A stretch of 64,000 bases of DNA from an uncultured Acetatifactor sp. (GCA_947624245.1 CANQJL010000006.1:33449-97448), one strand, 5' to 3'. Counted from the stretch's first letter, positions 31,261 through 42,162 are shown. Numbers and translations are program-made. Notes: a model not told the origin generated them from the letters alone.

Positions 31261-31956
31261 ATGCGATATTTATTTGAGTCCGCAATCGAAAAAGAGGAAA
31301 AGGGATACAAGATTCGGATTCCCTTTAATATATGGGAGGTCTGCAGACAGCGCGACGTCATTCATGCCGATGTGCTGCTGGGCGACAAGACGGTGGACTG
31401 CGAGCTGCGCCCCAAGGAAAAGGGCAACTACGAGCTGCACATAGCGGAGAATGACGCGGTGGACTTGGAGCCCGGCGTGCCCCGGCAGATCACGCTCCAC
31501 GTGCCCGGTTCTCTGACGCAGATGGATCAGGACAGTCCCTACAGTCTGGACAGACCGGTCCGCAGGATCGACGGCATCAAGGTGATCATACAGCCGGCAG
31601 ACGGATTGTGCGGGCAGGCGTGTGTGGCAATGCTGGCGGGAGTTACCATTGACGACGTGGTGAAGGTCATGGACTGTCGGGAGTGGCAGGCTACCATGGG
31701 ACGGGTCATTTCGGCGCTGAACTATTACGGCATAGCGCACAGCGACGTGATCGTATATACGGAGGGGCGCGACGCGGTGCTTCCCAAGTGCTGTATCATG
31801 ATGGAGAAGATGGGGCGCTTCTGCCACTATCTGGTGTGCTATGACGGGAAATTTTACGATTCCAATCTGGGCGTGCTGGACGAGTACGACATGAGCAAGC
31901 TGCTGGGGTATCTGGAGATCAAATGCCAGGTACAACATGGGCGGGCTGCCGATTAA
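31261..31956 (+). CDS. C39-like cysteine peptidase-fold protein with DUF1905-like N-terminus
   Basis: 231 residues, no signal peptide. The first 85 residues resemble a DUF1905-type beta barrel (YKIRIPFNIWEV, VLLGDKTVDCELRPKEKGNY, EPGVPRQITLHVPG). From about 112 a papain-like C39 fold appears: QPADGLCGQACVAMLAGV with the candidate nucleophile Cys, then CHYLVCYDGKFYDSNLGV with His and Asp. It is thus a possible intracellular peptidase, or an inactive relative. TATAAT lies in the 95-bp gap before it, and a terminator follows at 31980. The fusion is not one I recognise. Confidence 0.7.
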   Translation: MRYLFESAIEKEEKGYKIRIPFNIWEVCRQRDVIHADVLLGDKTVDCELRPKEKGNYELHIAENDAVDLEPGVPRQITLHVPGSLTQMDQDSPYSLDRPVRRIDGIKVIIQPADGLCGQACVAMLAGVTIDDVVKVMDCREWQATMGRVISALNYYGIAHSDVIVYTEGRDAVLPKCCIMMEKMGRFCHYLVCYDGKFYDSNLGVLDEYDMSKLLGYLEIKCQVQHGRAAD

Positions 31957-31979
31957 ATTACTAATTAAAGACTGAGACG

Positions 31980-32008
31980 GTGCCGGAACTTTGTTTCCGG
32001 CACTTTTT
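31980..32008 (+). terminator. Terminator of the C39-like gene
   Basis: GTGCCGGAA/TTCCGGCAC stem with TTTTT. Confidence 0.92.
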
Positions 32009-32161
32009 ATGCGAAAAAATACAAAAATATGGCTAAAGGATAAAGCAATTATAAAGGAAATATAAAATCTGTCTTTTGCCATTTCTGTAAGAAAACAGAA
32101 GAAAAAACGAGATAACAGAAGATAAAAAGAGAAAACAAAAGATATATGAGCGTGGATATGT

Positions 32162-32190
32162 TTGCAAAGACTTACATATAAAACTAATAT
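32162..32190 (+). promoter_or_regulatory. Promoter of groES-groEL
   Basis: TTGCAA (32162-32167), 17 bp, TAATAT (32185-32190). The predicted start, about 32197, lies just before the CIRCE operator. Confidence 0.6.
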
Positions 32191-32202
32191 ATGTCTTAAC
32201 GG

Positions 32203-32229
32203 TTAGCACTCAAACGGAAAGAGTGCTAA
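32203..32229 (+). promoter_or_regulatory. CIRCE operator (HrcA site)
   Basis: Perfect TTAGCACTC-N9-GAGTGCTAA inverted repeat, the HrcA heat-shock repressor site, 26 bp before groES. Confidence 0.97.
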
Positions 32230-32255
32230 CAAAATGAGATATAGGAGGCAGAATC

Positions 32256-32540
32256 ATGAAATTAGTACCCTTGGGCGACAGAGTCGTGTTAAAGCAGTTG
32301 GCAGCAGAAGAGACAACGAAATCCGGTATCGTGCTTCCCGGACAGAATAAGGAGAAACCTCAGCAGGCCGAGGTAGTGGCAGTTGGCCCCGGCGGAATCG
32401 TGGACGGCAAGGAGATTAAGATGGAAGTAAAGGTCGGCGACCAGGTAGTCTATTCCAAGTACGCAGGAAGCGAAGTAAAGCTGGACGACGAAGAGTACAT
32501 CATTGTAAAGCAGAATGATATCCTGGCGATCATTCAGTGA
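32256..32540 (+). CDS. groS: Co-chaperonin GroES
   Basis: 94 residues, full length: PLGDRVVLKQ at the start, the mobile loop (EETTKSGIVLPGQNKEKPQQ), GDQVVYSKYAGSEVKLDDEE and YIIVKQNDILAII. It caps GroEL for cytosolic protein folding. ATAGGAGGCAGAATC is a strong ribosome site. It is the first gene of the CIRCE-controlled groES-groEL operon. Confidence 0.98.
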   Translation: MKLVPLGDRVVLKQLAAEETTKSGIVLPGQNKEKPQQAEVVAVGPGGIVDGKEIKMEVKVGDQVVYSKYAGSEVKLDDEEYIIVKQNDILAIIQ

Positions 32541-32574
32541 ATCGGAGCGGAAAATCGGTAATTTTTAATTTTAG

Positions 32575-34227
<1,653 letters not shown>

Positions 34228-34243
34228 GCTGCCGGCAAGGATT

Positions 34244-34309
34244 TGCGAAGCAAGCATAGAATACATGCGGAAAACAGGCATGGAAGATGTGCGAAGCAAG
34301 CATAGAATA
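34244..34309 (+). repeat. 20-bp direct repeat in the groEL 3' region
   Basis: TGCGAAGCAAGCATAGAATA is identical at 34244-34263 and 34290-34309 (period 46). No known site is recognised. Confidence 0.85.
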
Positions 34310-34327
34310 TGTAAATAAGTACGGACG

Positions 34328-34367
34328 GACCGCAGGCCGGGCAATCGGCGCTGCGGTCTTTTTCTTT
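34328..34367 (+). terminator. Terminator of groES-groEL
   Basis: GACCGCAG/CTGCGGTC with inner GCCG/CGGC, then TTTTTTC. Confidence 0.9.
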
Positions 34368-34376
34368 CCTTTATAC

Positions 34377-34405
34377 TTGACCTAGTATTAAAAACCATGT
34401 ATGAT
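34377..34405 (+). promoter_or_regulatory. Promoter of the glycosyltransferase-acyltransferase run
   Basis: TTGACC (34377-34382), 17 bp, TATGAT (34400-34405). Confidence 0.65.
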
Positions 34406-34470
34406 GTTGGAAGAACGTTTACTGATCGGTATACTTGGGCCGTGTGTCGAAGCGGACCGAGGGCCTATAA

Positions 34471-35331
34471 ATGAGGAATCGCATGGTTGAGTTACTTTTG
34501 TGCGGCAATAAAAAAGTGTTTGACGGAGCCCTGACGCAGCTGATTTCCATGACCAACAGGACGCGGGGGCCCGTTCATGTGTTCCTGATGACCATGGATC
34601 TGTCCAGGCTTCGGGAGGATTTTGTGGCCGTTACGGACGAGCAGGCGGCTTTTCTTGACCGAGTGGTAAAGGACAAAAATCCAAAGAGCAGAGTGGAAAA
34701 GCTGGACGTGACGCAGCTGTACGAGAGGGAGTTCGGCCACTGCGTGAACGAGGGCGCCTACTGCACGCCCTACACGCTGCTTCGACTGTTGGCGGATCTG
34801 GTGCCCGGTATGCCGGATAAGCTTCTGTATCTCGACATCGATATTATGATAGCAGGTGATATTAAAAAGCTCTGGAATATCGACGTGACGAAGTACGAGT
34901 ACGCCGCCGTAAAGGAAAAGTACGGCTGCTGGCTGATTCGGCCGGATTATTTTAATGCGGGTATGCTGCTCCTCAATATGAAAATGATTCGAAAGACCCA
35001 CTTGCTTCAAAAGGCAAGGCATCTGATCCGCAAGAAGAAAATGCTCTTTGCGGACCAGTCCGCCATTTTCAAGGCGACTACCCGAAAACTGCTGATCCCC
35101 AGAATTTTTAACGAGCAGTCCAAATTTGACAGAAAGGGCACAATCGTATGCCATTTCTGCAAGAGGCTGATGCTGCGGCCCTATCCCCACACGGAGAATT
35201 ACAAGCAGTGGCAGGTGGAGGAGATACACAGGGAATTAAAGTGCCATACCTTTGACGAGGATCTGAAGGAGTATCTGGCGCTGAAAGACGAATTTGACAA
35301 AAGTATGGGAGGAAATACCGTAAATGGCTAA
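34471..35331 (+). CDS. Glycosyltransferase family 8 protein (first)
   Basis: 286 residues, cytosolic GT-A fold. The metal/nucleotide-sugar motif is in YLDIDIMIAGD (about 125-135), and FNAGMLLLNMKM follows, as in LgtC/GT8 enzymes. A basic segment near 190 and CHFCKRLMLRPYPH near the end complete it. Both ATG 34471 (GAGGG upstream) and ATG 34483 (GAGG upstream) are possible starts. It overlaps the next GT8 gene by 8 bp. Acceptor unknown; a cell-wall or membrane glycolipid is a fair guess given the acyltransferases. Confidence 0.9.
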   Translation: MRNRMVELLLCGNKKVFDGALTQLISMTNRTRGPVHVFLMTMDLSRLREDFVAVTDEQAAFLDRVVKDKNPKSRVEKLDVTQLYEREFGHCVNEGAYCTPYTLLRLLADLVPGMPDKLLYLDIDIMIAGDIKKLWNIDVTKYEYAAVKEKYGCWLIRPDYFNAGMLLLNMKMIRKTHLLQKARHLIRKKKMLFADQSAIFKATTRKLLIPRIFNEQSKFDRKGTIVCHFCKRLMLRPYPHTENYKQWQVEEIHRELKCHTFDEDLKEYLALKDEFDKSMGGNTVNG

Positions 35332-36271
35332 GACAATTTCTGCGGAGGGCAGAGACATACTGATTTTCTTTGGAGTGGACGACAACTATTGTCCCTTTCT
35401 GGCGGTAGCGCTCCGCTCCATGATCGACAATGCGTCCCCCGAGAACAATTACAGCATCAAGGTGCTCAACACGGACATCAGCGCCGAGAATAAGAGGCGT
35501 ATCGCAAAATATGAGCAGGAGAACGTAAATATCGAATTTGTGGATCTGAATTACTACATGCAGAAGGTCAAGGATAAGCTCTATACCAGAGATTATTATT
35601 CCAAGACCACGTATTTTCGGCTCTTTATTCCCAATCTCTATCCACAGTACGACAAGGCGCTTTATCTGGACAGCGATATTGTGATTCTGGACGATATCGC
35701 CAAGCTCTACAACATAGATATGGGGGACAATCTGGTGGCGGCGGCGCCGGACGATGTGATTCAGTTCAATCCTGTCTTTCAGACCTATGTGGAAAAGGTA
35801 GTGGGCGTGGCGGATTATCGGAGATATTTTAACGCGGGCGTGCTGCTGATGAATCTGCACCAGCTTCGCCGGTTCAAATTTCAGGAGAAGTTCGTGTTCC
35901 TGCTGGATAAGATCAAGTTTGACGTGGCACAGGATCAGGATTATCTGAACCGCCTGTGCAAGGGGCGCGTCAAGCTTTTCGACCGGGTGTGGAACCGTAT
36001 GCCTATAGAGGACCCCAAGATAAAACCGGAGGACGTGAAGCTGGTACATTACAATCTGGCGTTCAAGCCCTGGCATTTTGAAGATATTCTGTACAAGGAA
36101 TTTTTCTGGATGTATGCGCAGGAGACGGAATATTTCGACGACATTCAGGAGATTCGGGAAAACTATACGGAGGCGGAACGTTTTCAGGATGCCAAGAACC
36201 ACGAGAAGCTGAAAAAGCTGGCAAAAAAAGAGTCCGACTGTGTGGGGGACGATAGGAAATTCGGGCGTTGA
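35324..36271 (+). CDS. Glycosyltransferase family 8 protein (second)
   Basis: 315 residues. Canonical GT8 motifs are ILIFFGVDDNYCPFLAVAL at the N-terminus, KALYLDSDIVILDDI (DSD metal site, about 110-125), RYFNAGVLLMNLHQLR, QDQDYLNRL and HYNLAFKPWH, the nucleotide-sugar closing His-KPW. Charged C-terminal tail. The start lies inside the end of the first GT8 gene, behind ATGGGAGGAAATACCGTAA, so translation is coupled. It probably adds a sugar to the same glycan or glycolipid. Confidence 0.93.
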   Translation: MAKTISAEGRDILIFFGVDDNYCPFLAVALRSMIDNASPENNYSIKVLNTDISAENKRRIAKYEQENVNIEFVDLNYYMQKVKDKLYTRDYYSKTTYFRLFIPNLYPQYDKALYLDSDIVILDDIAKLYNIDMGDNLVAAAPDDVIQFNPVFQTYVEKVVGVADYRRYFNAGVLLMNLHQLRRFKFQEKFVFLLDKIKFDVAQDQDYLNRLCKGRVKLFDRVWNRMPIEDPKIKPEDVKLVHYNLAFKPWHFEDILYKEFFWMYAQETEYFDDIQEIRENYTEAERFQDAKNHEKLKKLAKKESDCVGDDRKFGR

Positions 36272-36316
36272 CAGTGCGGGCGGCCTCGGACAGAGGCTTA
36301 AAGGAGGGGCGGGAAA

Positions 36317-37225
36317 ATGAGCGGCAAAGCGGAGAGAAGGAAGAGAAAGAAGATACCACAGAGGACTTCCGGCAGTCAGGGCGTTCCTGTAGAGAAGGCG
36401 CCGGATCGTCTGGCTGTCCTTGCGACCATCGAGCGGCTGGAGCGGGAGGGACGCTTCGATGAGGACGCGGAGAACGATCCGCCCACCATTCCGCTGGAGC
36501 CGGAGGAGATTGATTATCTGCGCAGAAAGCCTTCCAGCAAGCTCAAGGCAAAGGCGGCCTACCGTATTGCCGAGAGCTTCGTGGATAAGCTGATCCGAGA
36601 GGGCAAGCTGGTGATCCGGAGCGTGAACGGTCTGGAGAATCTGGACGGAGTGGAGAGCGGCGCCGTTATCACCTGCAATCACTTCAATCCCTTTGACTGC
36701 TTTACCGTGGAAAAGATATTCCGTCAGAGCGTCCACTATGGGAAAAAGAAGCTGTTCAAGGTGATCAGGGAGGGGAACTATACCAATTTTCCCGGGCTTT
36801 ACGGCTTTCTCTTCCGCAACTGCGACACGCTTCCCTTGAGCCAGAATAAAAGGACGATGTACAATTTTCTGCGCTCCGTGGACACCATTCTGCAGCAGGG
36901 AGACTTCATTCTGATTTACGCGGAGCAGAGCCTGTGGTGGAATTACCGCAAGCCGAAGCCCTTAAAGAACGGCGCGTTCAAGTTCGCCGTGAAGAACAAT
37001 GTGCCCGTTATCCCCATTTTCATCACCATGGAGGACAGCGACCGCATAGGGGAGGACGGCTTCCCCATTCAGGAATACACGGTGTTCATTGACAGGCCCA
37101 TCTATCCGGAGAAGGAGCTGGCCGAGAGACAGCGGGTGGACGCCATGCGGGACTGCAATTATGAAGCGTGGAAGCGCATTTATGAGGATTTCTACGGAAT
37201 CCCCCTGACCTACACCACGGAGTAG
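36317..37225 (+). CDS. PlsC-type lysophospholipid acyltransferase (first)
   Basis: 302 residues. Catalytic HX4D is in ITCNHFNPFDCF (about 115-126). The later acyl-acceptor block reads YAEQSLWWNYRKPKPLKNGA, a variant of the usual PEG motif, followed by FAVKNNVPVIPIFI. The first 85 residues are charged with no TM. Acylates a glycerol or sugar lipid at the membrane. GGAGGGGCGGGAAA precedes the ATG. Position after two GT8 genes suggests a glycolipid pathway. Confidence 0.88.
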   Translation: MSGKAERRKRKKIPQRTSGSQGVPVEKAPDRLAVLATIERLEREGRFDEDAENDPPTIPLEPEEIDYLRRKPSSKLKAKAAYRIAESFVDKLIREGKLVIRSVNGLENLDGVESGAVITCNHFNPFDCFTVEKIFRQSVHYGKKKLFKVIREGNYTNFPGLYGFLFRNCDTLPLSQNKRTMYNFLRSVDTILQQGDFILIYAEQSLWWNYRKPKPLKNGAFKFAVKNNVPVIPIFITMEDSDRIGEDGFPIQEYTVFIDRPIYPEKELAERQRVDAMRDCNYEAWKRIYEDFYGIPLTYTTE

Positions 37226-37271
37226 ATGCGGAGCAGACGTTCGCGGCACGGATATCTCGGAGAAGACGTCT

Positions 37272-38060
37272 ATGAAAAAAGAGAGTGTCAGAGAAGTCAT
37301 TTATTACAGCGATCCGCTGAATGAAGAATTTTCAAAGGCAAAGATCACGCCTCGGGTCATCGACGGAAATTACCGCTATTTTCACGGCCCGCTGTGGGAT
37401 TTTTGCTCTCTTGTGATACAAAATGTGCTCAGTATGCCCATCAAGGTGCTGTATCTGAAGATCAAATTCCGCCACAGCTATATCGGAAAGGGAAAGCTGA
37501 AGCAGTGCAATAACATAGGTTATTTTATATACGGCAACCATACGCAGCCCTTTGCGGACACCTTTATTCCCAGCGTGGCCGATTATCCCAAGCGGAACTT
37601 CTTCATCGTGGCGCCTGCCAATGTGTCCATGCCCGGCAGCGGGTGGCTGGTGGAGCTGCTGGGGGCGATCCCGATTCCGCAGGATATGGAAGGCATGAAG
37701 CATTTTGTGAAAGCGGTGGAGGCCCGAATCAAAAGGCGCCAATCGGTGACGATCTATCCGGAGGCTCATATCTGGCCCTATTACACAGGCATCAGACCGT
37801 TTAAGGACGTATCGTTCAAATATCCCGTGCAGTACGACTGCCCCGTGTTCGCGCTGACCAACACTTACCACAGGCGGGGGGCAGGCGGCAGAAAGGTAAA
37901 GGTCGTCACCTACATCGACGGCCCCTTTTATCCGGACGGCTCGTTAAGTCCCAGAAAGCGGCAGCAGGATCTGCGCGACCGCGTGTACGAATGTATGCTG
38001 GAACGAAGCAATAACAGTAGTTATGAATTTATAGAATACAGGAAAAAGGAGGAGGAATAA
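37272..38060 (+). CDS. PlsC-like acyltransferase (second), variant HX5D
   Basis: 262 residues. The catalytic block reads YGNHTQPFADTFIPS, in which five rather than four residues separate His and Asp. The acceptor block is TIYPEAHIWPYYTGIRPFKD. The rest matches the first acyltransferase in order. Either the active-site spacing tolerates the extra residue or activity is altered. It begins 46 bp after the first and ends directly at the GH31 start (TAAATG). Confidence 0.82.
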   Translation: MKKESVREVIYYSDPLNEEFSKAKITPRVIDGNYRYFHGPLWDFCSLVIQNVLSMPIKVLYLKIKFRHSYIGKGKLKQCNNIGYFIYGNHTQPFADTFIPSVADYPKRNFFIVAPANVSMPGSGWLVELLGAIPIPQDMEGMKHFVKAVEARIKRRQSVTIYPEAHIWPYYTGIRPFKDVSFKYPVQYDCPVFALTNTYHRRGAGGRKVKVVTYIDGPFYPDGSLSPRKRQQDLRDRVYECMLERSNNSSYEFIEYRKKEEE

Positions 38061-40400
38061 ATGAAATTCAGTAACGGATGCTGGCTGCAGAGAGAGGGCT
38101 GCGAGTGTTTTTCTCCGGCGCAGGTCTATTTTTCCAAGACGGAGAAAAATGCGGTGACGATCTGTGCGCCTACCCAGAAGATAACAAAGAGAGGAGATAC
38201 CCTGGGCGGAATCAATCTCACCATTCAGATCACCGCGCCCTGGCCGGAGGTGCTGCGGATACAGACCTGGCACCACATGGGGCTTGCGGACCGGGCGCCT
38301 CATTTTGAGCTTTCCCTGGGGAGCGGCGACGACCTGAAGGCCGAGGAGACCGAGGATAAGATCGTGGTATCCTCCGGAAGTCTGCGCTTCGAGATGAACA
38401 AGGAGAACGGGGAGATCGCCTTTTATCGGGGCGGAGAAAAGATCACGGGAAGCGGCGCGAAGGATCTCGCTTACGTAAAGACCGACTGGAAGGGATTTGC
38501 CTACGATAAAGGGCCCAAGGACGCCTATATGCGCCAGCAGCTCACCCTGTCCGTGGGCGAGCTGATCTACGGGCTGGGCGAGCGCTTTTCCCCCTTCGTG
38601 AAGAACGGGCAGAGCGTGGATATCTGGAACGAGGACGGCGGCACCTCCACGGAGCAGTCCTACAAGAATATCCCCTTCTATCTGTCCAATAAGGGCTATG
38701 GCGTGTTCGTGAATCACCCCGAGAGAGTCTCCTTTGAGGTGGCTTCCGAGATGGTGGCCAAAGTGGGATTTTCCGTTCCCGGCGAGTGCCTGGATTACTT
38801 TTTCATCAACGGGCCTACCATGAAGGAGGTGCTGATGCGCTATACCGACATTACCGGCAAGCCTTCCCTTCCCGCACCCTGGACCTTCGGACTCTGGCTC
38901 TCCACCTCCTTTACCACCGATTATGACGAGAAGACGGTGAGCAGCTTCGTCGACGGAATGAAAGAGAGAGGGATTCCGTTAAAGGTATTTCACTTTGACA
39001 GCTTCTGGATGAAGGAGTTCAACTGGTGCAGCCTGACCTGGGATCCCGACGTGTTTCCGGACCCGGAGGGAATGCTCCGCCGTCTCAAGGAGAAGGGCGT
39101 CAAAATCTGCGTCTGGATCAACAGCTATGTGGGGCAGGAATCCCCCATGTTCGAGGAGGGCGTAAAGGGCGGCTATTTCCTGAAAAGGCCCAACGGTGAC
39201 GTGTGGCAGTGGGATATGTGGCAGCCCGGTCTGGCCGTCATTGATGTGACCAACCCTGAGGCCTGCAAATGGTATGCGCAGAAGCTGGAGGCGCTGCTGG
39301 ATATGGGCGTGGACTGCTTCAAGACGGATTTTGGTGAGCGGATTCCCACCGACTGCGTATATTATGACGGCTCCGACCCCGTGAAGATGCACAACTATTA
39401 CACCTATCTGTACAATAAGCTGGTGTTCGACGTAGTAAAGAGAAAGAAAGGCGAGAAGGAGGCGATCCTCTTTGCCCGCTCCGCCACTGCCGGCGGACAG
39501 AAGTTCCCTGTACACTGGGGCGGGGACTGCTGGTCCGACTACGAGTCCATGGAGGAGAGCCTGCGGGGCGGACTGTCTCTGACCAGCTCGGGCTTCGGCT
39601 TCTGGAGCCATGACATCGGGGGCTTTGAGAATACCTCCACGCCCGACGTATACAAGAGATGGAGCGCTTTCGGACTTCTGTCCACCCACTCCCGTCTCCA
39701 CGGCTCCTCTTCTTACCGGGTGCCCTGGGTGTATGATGAAGAGGCTGTGGACGTGGTGCGGTTCTTTGCGAAGCTGAAGGCGTCCCTGATGCCGTATCTG
39801 TACCGCAATGCCATTGAGACCTCCCGCACGGGCGTGCCCATGATGCGCAGCATGGTGCTGGAGTTTAACGGCGATCCCGCCTGCGACTATCTGGCAAGAC
39901 AGTATATGCTGGGCGATTCCCTGTTGGTTGCGCCTATCTTTAACGATCAGTCCATGGCGGAGTACTATCTGCCGGAAGGCACATGGACCTCTCTGCTCTC
40001 CGGCGAGGTGAAGGAGGGCGGAAGATGGTATCGGGAGAAGCACGGGTATTTGAGCATTCCGCTGTATGTTCGGGAGGGAAGCATCATTGCCGTGGGCGCC
40101 TGCGATACCGATCCGGAGTACGACTATGCCGACGGCGCGAAACTGCGCGTGTATGCGGTGAAGCCGGGAAGGACGGCCGAGACGGTGATCTACGGCCCCG
40201 ACAACGCGCAGGAGCTCAAAGCGTCCGTGACGAATGAGAACGGCGTTTACCGGATTCATGTGGAGAGCGAAAAGGCTTACAGTGTGTGCCTTGAGAACGT
40301 AGGCAGACCTGCGTCCGTGCAGGGAGCTTCTTATGAGATGGACGGGGAGACTGCGGTGCTGAAGGCGTCCGGCAGTGCGGACATCACGGTGACAATGTAG
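38061..40400 (+). CDS. yicI: GH31 glycosidase, alpha-xylosidase (YicI) type
   Basis: 779 residues, full GH31 layout: N-terminal beta domain, (beta/alpha)8 barrel and C-terminal beta domains. The nucleophile Asp is in DCFKTDFGERIP, the general acid Asp in HWGGDCWSDYESM, and FWSHDIGGFE follows. The KTDFGE form is typical of YicI alpha-xylosidases rather than alpha-glucosidases. No signal peptide, so it acts on imported oligosaccharides such as isoprimeverose. GGAGGAGGAATAA is the ribosome site. It is placed with an acetylesterase that may deacetylate the same substrates. Confidence 0.92.
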   Translation: MKFSNGCWLQREGCECFSPAQVYFSKTEKNAVTICAPTQKITKRGDTLGGINLTIQITAPWPEVLRIQTWHHMGLADRAPHFELSLGSGDDLKAEETEDKIVVSSGSLRFEMNKENGEIAFYRGGEKITGSGAKDLAYVKTDWKGFAYDKGPKDAYMRQQLTLSVGELIYGLGERFSPFVKNGQSVDIWNEDGGTSTEQSYKNIPFYLSNKGYGVFVNHPERVSFEVASEMVAKVGFSVPGECLDYFFINGPTMKEVLMRYTDITGKPSLPAPWTFGLWLSTSFTTDYDEKTVSSFVDGMKERGIPLKVFHFDSFWMKEFNWCSLTWDPDVFPDPEGMLRRLKEKGVKICVWINSYVGQESPMFEEGVKGGYFLKRPNGDVWQWDMWQPGLAVIDVTNPEACKWYAQKLEALLDMGVDCFKTDFGERIPTDCVYYDGSDPVKMHNYYTYLYNKLVFDVVKRKKGEKEAILFARSATAGGQKFPVHWGGDCWSDYESMEESLRGGLSLTSSGFGFWSHDIGGFENTSTPDVYKRWSAFGLLSTHSRLHGSSSYRVPWVYDEEAVDVVRFFAKLKASLMPYLYRNAIETSRTGVPMMRSMVLEFNGDPACDYLARQYMLGDSLLVAPIFNDQSMAEYYLPEGTWTSLLSGEVKEGGRWYREKHGYLSIPLYVREGSIIAVGACDTDPEYDYADGAKLRVYAVKPGRTAETVIYGPDNAQELKASVTNENGVYRIHVESEKAYSVCLENVGRPASVQGASYEMDGETAVLKASGSADITVTM

Positions 40401-40466
40401 CGGGGCCCCGGCTCCTGCGAAGCGGCAGGGCGTAAGGGCATTCGGAAGTGTGCAAGGAGTGTAGAG

Positions 40467-42083
40467 ATGGACGGATTAAAGCTTGCGGCAGTGTTCAGCG
40501 ACGGCTGTGTGCTGCAGAGGGGAAAAAGGATTGTCATATTCGGCACAGGGAGAGAGGGTGCCGCTGTGGAGGCCGTGCTTTCCGGCAAGGTGCTGAACGA
40601 GGAGAAGGAGCAGGAAAGCAGAGGCAGGGGGACCGTGAAAGACGGCCGCTTCGAGGTGTTTCTTCCGTCCCTTCGGGAGGGGCTGGACCATACGCTCACG
40701 GTGACGGACGGCGAGGAGACGATTACCTTAAAGGACATCGCCATAGGCGAGGTATGGCTGGCCGGCGGCCAGTCCAACATGGAGCTGGAGCTGCAGAACT
40801 GCGAGGAGCGTGACGCGCTGAACCGTCCGGCCGACAGAATGCTGCGGTTCTATTACACGCAGAAGCGGGCGTACATGGACGAGGAATTTTTCCGAGAGGA
40901 AGAAAAGACCGCCTGGGAGTGCTTCGGCGGCCCGGGCACCCGCTGCTGGTCCGCGGTGGGATATTTTTTCGGCGAGAGGCTGCAGAACAGACTGAAGGTC
41001 CCTGTGGGAATCCTCGGCTGCAACTGGGGCGGCACCTCGGCTTCGGCGTGGATACCCGAGGAAGCGCTGGAGGAGGACAGGGAGCTCAAAGTCTATCTGG
41101 ACATCTACAGGGAGGCTATAAAGGGCAAGACGCAGGAGCAGCAGCTTCGGGAGTATGAGGAGTACTGCGTCCAACAGGCGGAATACGACAGGAAACAGGA
41201 TCTTTTGTACCGCGAGAATCCGGATATCAGACCCGATGAAGTGGCGGCGCTGCTGGGGGAGAACCGCTATCCCGGCCCCATGGGCTGCAGCAACCCCTGC
41301 AGACCCTGCGGGCTGTATGAGTGTATGGTAAGGAGGGTCATGCCCTACACGCTGAAGGGATTTATCTATTATCAGGGAGAGAGCGACGATCATCTCCCTC
41401 ATCTGTACTATAAGCTGTTCTCTCGGCTGATCCGGCAGTGGAGACAGGACTGGATGGACGATGAGCTGCCGTTTCTGTTCGTGCAGCTTCCCATGCACCG
41501 CTATAAGTATGATCCGGATTTCAAGAACTGGTGTCTGATCAGAGAGGCGCAGGAGCGAGTGTATCGCACCGTGCGGAATACCGGCATGGCCTGTGCCATC
41601 GATCAGGGAGAATTCAATGAGATTCACCCGAAGAAAAAGAGCGTGGTGGGCGAGCGGCTGTATCTGCAGGCGCTGGAGGTCGCTTACAAAATGAGCTGCC
41701 CCGAGGGCCGGACCCCGCGATTTGCATGGGCGGAGCCGAAAGAGGGGGAGCTGACGCTGCATATCACGGACGCGCAGGGCGGTCTTTTGTTCCGGACCGA
41801 GGGGACGCAGCGGGAGCTGACCGGGCAAAGCATCGGGGAATACAATGCCGCGGCGGCAAAGGATATGTGCGGATTTGAGGTGGCAGGGGAAGACGGCGTC
41901 TATGTGCCGGCCGAGATCACCGGGATAGAGATTACGGCAGACGACGCGGCTGTCCGCGTAGGCAGCAGGGAAACGGAACGGCCCGTATCTGCCAGATATC
42001 TGTGGACAAATTACGGGGAGGTCCGTATCTTCGGCAAAAACGGACTCCCTCTTGCACCCTTCCGCACCGATATGCGAAGCTGA
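40467..42083 (+). CDS. SGNH-type carbohydrate acetylesterase (sialate O-acetylesterase/CE20-like)
   Basis: 538 residues, no signal peptide. SGNH blocks: WLAGGQSNMELEL with the nucleophile Ser, LGCNWGGTSASAWIPEEAL, IYYQGESDD, and EIHPKKKSVVGERL with the catalytic His; the usual acidic residue of DIHP is Glu here. N- and C-terminal beta domains flank it. GTGCAAGGAGTGTAGAG precedes the ATG. Relatives remove acetyl groups from sialic acid or xyloglucan. Next to an alpha-xylosidase-type GH31, a plant-glycan role is more likely; this is inference. Confidence 0.88.
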   Translation: MDGLKLAAVFSDGCVLQRGKRIVIFGTGREGAAVEAVLSGKVLNEEKEQESRGRGTVKDGRFEVFLPSLREGLDHTLTVTDGEETITLKDIAIGEVWLAGGQSNMELELQNCEERDALNRPADRMLRFYYTQKRAYMDEEFFREEEKTAWECFGGPGTRCWSAVGYFFGERLQNRLKVPVGILGCNWGGTSASAWIPEEALEEDRELKVYLDIYREAIKGKTQEQQLREYEEYCVQQAEYDRKQDLLYRENPDIRPDEVAALLGENRYPGPMGCSNPCRPCGLYECMVRRVMPYTLKGFIYYQGESDDHLPHLYYKLFSRLIRQWRQDWMDDELPFLFVQLPMHRYKYDPDFKNWCLIREAQERVYRTVRNTGMACAIDQGEFNEIHPKKKSVVGERLYLQALEVAYKMSCPEGRTPRFAWAEPKEGELTLHITDAQGGLLFRTEGTQRELTGQSIGEYNAAAAKDMCGFEVAGEDGVYVPAEITGIEITADDAAVRVGSRETERPVSARYLWTNYGEVRIFGKNGLPLAPFRTDMRS

Positions 42084-42106
42084 CCCGCTCGGTGTGAAAA
42101 ATCCTG

Positions 42107-42135
42107 TTGACATTTTCGTGGGGAAGGTCTATACT
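42107..42135 (+). promoter_or_regulatory. Promoter of the rimP-nusA-infB operon
   Basis: TTGACA (42107-42112), 17 bp, TATACT (42130-42135). Confidence 0.85.
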
Positions 42136-42162
42136 GGCTATTGTAAATGATGTTTACTGGAT

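Noticed and set aside
35108..36736. 542-residue minus-strand open frame across the GT8 gene
   Set aside because: Shadow of the second glycosyltransferase and the acyltransferase start; no motif support.
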